From Streptomyces sp. NBC_00353 (GTDB taxonomy: Bacteria; Actinomycetota; Actinomycetes; Streptomycetales; Streptomycetaceae), in NCBI RefSeq assembly GCF_036108815.1, contig NZ_CP107985.1:7933501-7997500 (forward strand): a DNA stretch of 64,000 nt. Reading direction: 5' to 3'. Below are positions 60,859-64,000 of this stretch, in pieces (position 1 is the stretch's first letter; every line of letters starts with the position of its first letter). Under the pieces are notes generated by a model that had not been told where the DNA came from, ran no database searches, and saw only the letters and a list, made by a program, of their open reading frames with translations. Position numbers and translations under genes: made by a program.

Positions 60859-60886
60859 GCCCGTGAGACTGCAGAGTCTCACGGGC
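60859..60886 (+). terminator. Terminator after tRNA-Val(CAC)
   Basis: Perfect 12-base arms (60859-60870 and 60875-60886), GCAG loop, then TCTTTGCGTTT: a classical intrinsic terminator. Confidence 0.88.
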
Positions 60887-60942
60887 TCTTTGCGTTTCCC
60901 GGACCGAATCCGGTGTCGCGGGCCCCTGTCGCCCCGGACGAG

Positions 60943-60956
60943 TCGAAGCGCTTCGA
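60943..60956 (+). promoter_or_regulatory. LacI-type operator upstream of the decayed sugar locus
   Basis: A perfect 14-bp palindrome (TCGAAGCGCTTCGA) of the CGAAnCGnTTCG type common at Streptomyces sugar-uptake genes. It lies about 120 bases before the lipoprotein remnant. Confidence 0.6.
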
Positions 60957-61076
60957 TCGATTTCGTCTCAACCGTTGACGTTGCCCCCTTGGATCTCCAG
61001 CTTGTCCAGCAAGCGTTTTCTGAAGCGATTGAATCGAACCGTGGTGGCGGGGCCGGCTGCCCGGGAGGGGTGTGTC

Positions 61077-61465
61077 ATGAGGTCTTGGCGGAGTGCCCAG
61101 GGGCTGCGTGCGGCCGGCATCGGTGTGGCGGCACTGGGGCTGATGGCCTCCAGCTGCGGCGGTGACGGCGGGGGCGGCGGGTAGGTCGAGATCCGCTGCT
61201 TCCGGTGGGGCGGCCAGGAGCGGGCCACGCTGATCAACAAGACCATCGCGTTGTTTCGAGAAGAAGCACCCGAACATCAAGGTCAAGACGGACTTCCAGG
61301 ACTACGAGAATTTCTGGAAGAAGTTCAACACGCAGGCCTCCGCGGGCAATGCCCCCGATGTCTTCCGGAACTCCGTCGCATTTCTGTACAAGTACGACGA
61401 CAAGCGTGTGCTGCTCGACCTCAATTCCCAGGTCGAGGCCGGAAATCTCAGCATGGAGAACTTCC
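61077..61465 (+). pseudogene. Decayed sugar-binding lipoprotein gene
   Basis: ATG 61077 begins a lipoprotein signal (LGLMASSCGG lipobox, cysteine around residue 27), but the frame stops at 61182-61184. Downstream, other frames carry pieces of an extracellular solute-binding protein: FRWGGQERATLINKTIALF (in the +1 frame) and NTQASAGNAPDVFRNSVAFL, then DKRVLLDLNSQVEAGNLSM. These match the layout of ABC sugar-binding proteins but are split across frames and truncated, so no functional protein can be made. Confidence 0.7.
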
Positions 61466-62257
61466 AAGCACCCCGTACGGCATCGTCCGCACCAGCGAAC
61501 TCGTCTTCTGGGCCAACGACTCCACCCCCAGTGCCGAAGCGCTCGCCCAGCAGTCACGTACCGTCCGCACCCTGCCGGAGCTCGTCGCCCCGCCCTCGCA
61601 GCTGATCGGCGCGAAGGTCTTCGGCGGACTGTTCCCCCCGGTCGACCGCTCCACCCCCGCGAAGGCGAAGATCGAGGACCACCTGGACTTTCTCTTCACG
61701 TACTACGAGGACCAGGTCGAGATGCGCCGTTGGTACGGCTTCTGGGGCTAACCCGAGGCGGACAAGGGGCAGTGGCCTGTACGACCTGCACACCGGGAAG
61801 TTCGCCGTCGCCACCGAACCCGTCGTCAGCGAATCCCACCTGTCCGCGGTCTTCGGGCCGAACGCACTGTGCGCCGAACTCATCGGCCTCGTCGACATGC
61901 TCGCGTTCAAGGACGCACATCTGGACTACTGCCGGTACTTCAACGCCATCAAGGCGGAGCGGACCGCGTGCTACGGAACGGACTTCGGCAGCCTGCTGCT
62001 GTTCCAGGGCCACTCGCGGCTCGACGCGTACACCGCTGTCCAGACCGGCGACGCGAAGCCCGCGGCCCGCGCCTGGGAGAAGTTCTACAAGAGCGCCGGC
62101 TACCAGGAATCCCCCCTGGAAGACGGAGAAGGCGAGCGGCCCCGTCACCACCGTCGCAGGCAGCGAGGCCAACTGGGTCCACACCGACGACACCGCGCTG
62201 TACGGACTCGCCGCCATCGAGAACCTCGCACTCCTCGGTGACCGGATGCCGGCCTGA
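61466..62257 (+). pseudogene. Decayed polysaccharide-lyase-like gene (PL26-like)
   Basis: From about 61468 the reading frame continues with TPYGIVRTSELVFWANDSTP, IGAKVFGGLFPPVDRSTPAK, FLFTYYEDQVEMRRWYGFWG and a stop at 61749-61751. Other frames carry GLYDLHTGKFAVATEPVVSE, CRYFNAIKAERTACYGTDFG, LLLFQGHSRLDAYTAVQTGD and finally VHTDDTALYGLAAIENLALL to TGA 62257. The blocks recall exo-rhamnogalacturonan lyase (PL26-like) enzymes, from memory. Frameshifts and missing pieces show it is inactive. It runs straight on from the lipoprotein remnant, so the two were joined by deletion. Confidence 0.6.
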
Positions 62258-62303
62258 GGCAGCCGAAGCACGCCCCGGGCCGGGCCGCCGACCACGACCT
62301 ACG

Positions 62304-64000
62304 TCAGCGCATCCGGCCCAGGGCGTCCTTCAGCCGCCGCGCATCGCGCAGCCGCTGCTCGTACGTCGCCCCGACCACCAGCAGCAGCAGACCGGCCAGC
62401 GCGGGCGGCAGCCAGCGCGGCAGTGCACCCACGACCTGGATCACATACGGCACCAGTTCGTGCAGCGCATCCATGGCCAGCACCGCACCACCGAGCAGCA
62501 GCAGCGCCTGCAGCCGCAGCCGCGCCCCGGCCAGCGTGATCACCAACGCCGCCACGCCGAGCAGCAGCGGCCGCACCCACGACGGGTCGACCCAGGCCGC
62601 GAAGAGACTCGGCACCAGCGTCGCCGCCAGGCCCGCCCCGTACGCGGTCCACGAGGACGCCGCCGGATCACGGCGCCGCCGCAGCGCACCGACCGCCAGC
62701 GCGGGCACCGTCACCGGCAGGGTGTACGCCTCCGGGGCCGACACATCCGACGCCGACAGCCGCACCCAGGTCGCCAGGACGAACAGGACCACCGCCAGAT
62801 ACCCGGCCGCCGGCCGCCGCTCCGCACGCACAGCCGTGCCCGCCGCCAGCACACCGCACAGCGCGAGGACCAGAGCCAGGAACGGCGCATCCGGTACGGC
62901 CATCGCGACCGCCACCGCACCGGCGACGGCGCCGGTCAGCTCGACCGGCAACGCCGACGGCGCGCCCCGCAGCCGCGCCCCGAGCAGGACCGTCACGGTG
63001 GGGACGATCAGCATGAGCGGCGCGGCCCGGTACGTCGCCAGCTCCAGTGAGGCCCCCACCGCACCGGCGAGCACCATCGCGCACACCACGGCCGCACACG
63101 CCGGCACCGCCTGCCTCAGCCGGGCCCCCCGCGCCGCCGTCGCCGCACCGGCACGCATCCCGACCGCCGCCGCCGCGAACAGCACCAGCAGCGCCCCGAA
63201 CACTCCATAGGTGGCGGGCTCCACGGCCAGCGAAAGCGCCCCCGCACTCACCGCCCCGACCACGGCGCACACCAGCGCGGCCGTCGCCACAGGGCCCGCG
63301 CCGCGGCGCACCCCCCGTACCGTCACGGCGAGGAGCGCCGAGACCAGCACCGACTGCACCGCCACCGCCACCGCGTACGGAGCGTCCAGCGCAACCGGCA
63401 GCACCAGCAGCCCCGTCCAGCCGAGCACCAGCGCACTCGCACCCGCCGCACCCGGCCGTGCCGTACTGGGGGAGACCACCGCCCCGGCCGTTCGTACACA
63501 CCACGTCCACCAGCGGTACGCCGCCCCCGTCAGACCGGCCATCACCAGCAGCATCACCGGGGCCGTGGAGAGCTGCGACCACTCCATTCCCTCCAGTCCC
63601 AGCGCACCGCGAGCGCGGCCCTCCGGCGCACCCGACCACACCGCCGTCAGCCGCGAAACCGGACCCACCAGCGTCATCGCGACCACAGGCACCGCGGACA
63701 GCACCGACCCGGCGACCACCACCCCCGACGCCCACAGCACGCCCCGCCCTGCCGGTCGCGGCAGCGGAGTCCGTACCGCTGCCGGCAGCACCAGACCGCA
63801 CAGCAGATACACCGGAACCGACCAGTCCTCAGCCGCCCCCGCACGCAGCACACCGCCCACCCCGGCCACCACGGCGAGCCCGGCCAGCAGCCCACCGGCC
63901 ACCGCGAACTCCTTCGGCGCCCGCCACACCCCGAACAGCGCGACCGCCGCCCCCGCCAGCAGCAGCGCCCCGGGCGCCACCGCCGCCGCCGGCGCACCAG
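62304..64000 (-). CDS. Large multi-span membrane protein, 5' end beyond the window
   Basis: The open frame runs from TGA 62304 to the window edge without a stop, giving at least 565 residues, almost all in hydrophobic stretches (about 14 or more, rich in A, V, L, G). It ends with a basic tail (VGATYEQRLRDARRLKDALGRMR), a C-terminus I associate with the actinobacterial SCO7613-type membrane proteins. Function unknown. GTG 63980 is in frame but is probably internal, because the reading continues upstream. Confidence 0.75.
   Translation of the reverse strand, partial: GAPAAAVAPGALLLAGAAVALFGVWRAPKEFAVAGGLLAGLAVVAGVGGVLRAGAAEDWSVPVYLLCGLVLPAAVRTPLPRPAGRGVLWASGVVVAGSVLSAVPVVAMTLVGPVSRLTAVWSGAPEGRARGALGLEGMEWSQLSTAPVMLLVMAGLTGAAYRWWTWCVRTAGAVVSPSTARPGAAGASALVLGWTGLLVLPVALDAPYAVAVAVQSVLVSALLAVTVRGVRRGAGPVATAALVCAVVGAVSAGALSLAVEPATYGVFGALLVLFAAAAVGMRAGAATAARGARLRQAVPACAAVVCAMVLAGAVGASLELATYRAAPLMLIVPTVTVLLGARLRGAPSALPVELTGAVAGAVAVAMAVPDAPFLALVLALCGVLAAGTAVRAERRPAAGYLAVVLFVLATWVRLSASDVSAPEAYTLPVTVPALAVGALRRRRDPAASSWTAYGAGLAATLVPSLFAAWVDPSWVRPLLLGVAALVITLAGARLRLQALLLLGGAVLAMDALHELVPYVIQVVGALPRWLPPALAGLLLLVVGATYEQRLRDARRLKDALGRMR

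Overview
The window reads as chromosome from a Streptomyces species. GC content is very high, the third codon position is nearly all G or C, GTG starts are common, many genes sit behind leaderless promoters, and one TTA codon is present. Hallmark genes include the sporulation gene ssgB, an argC-J-B-D-R operon, and a rifamycin-response module. Identifications come from reading the sequence and recalling protein families; no database search was run.

Layout. 1-11.4 kb: housekeeping and accessory genes (Nudix hydrolase, 3-hydroxyacyl-CoA dehydrogenase, Tat-exported GHL10 hydrolase, DMT exporter divergent from a MocR regulator, a histidine-phosphatase-like protein without catalytic histidines, a serine hydrolase, an HTH/Clp-N regulator with a striking operator-promoter, and a cyclophilin). 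11.7-22.2 kb: arginine biosynthesis (argC, argJ, argB, argD, argR, then argG and argH), with an L,D-transpeptidase, a flavin-binding protein and a HEAT-like protein between. 22.2-27.1 kb: an aldo/keto reductase, a coding remnant, and a minus-strand operon of a rifamycin-type glycosyltransferase (rgt) and helR behind a 19-bp rifamycin-associated element. 27.7-34.7 kb: TetR with an MFS exporter, an acyltransferase, a Tat-exported glycerophosphodiesterase, a sigma-factor-like protein and small enzymes. 34.8-37.9 kb: a Cys/Met leader peptide and the methionine importer metN-I-Q. 38.7-45.0 kb: cobalamin and siroheme genes (cobL, a giant BluB-CobT fusion, a CysG-like protein). 45.1-51.5 kb: a mosaic TrmH methyltransferase with a decayed tail behind it, a Ser/Thr kinase, small proteins and an OFA-family transporter with a small subunit. 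51.5-52.0 kb: five tRNAs (Gly, Cys and three Val). 52.1-58.7 kb: PabB/PabC-like enzymes, GNAT and DsbA proteins, and a LacI regulator with an acetylxylan esterase. 58.7-60.7 kb: a CGNR zinc-finger protein, ssgB and a TIGR02611 protein. 60.8-62.3 kb: tRNA-Val(CAC) and a badly decayed carbohydrate-uptake/lyase locus. 62.3-64.0 kb: a large membrane protein running off the window.

Links between genes. The arg genes form one feedback-controlled pathway, with ArgR made from its own operon and ARG-box-like sites over the argC and argG promoters. The met importer lies beside corrin genes, which fits methionine, SAM and B12 metabolism. The rgt-helR pair would combine drug inactivation with RNA polymerase protection under one drug-responsive element. 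The main surprises are this module, the leader peptide, the palindrome-embedded promoter of the Clp-N regulator, the fused BluB-CobT with a disordered extension of about 510 residues, the mosaic trmH, and the pseudogene cluster.
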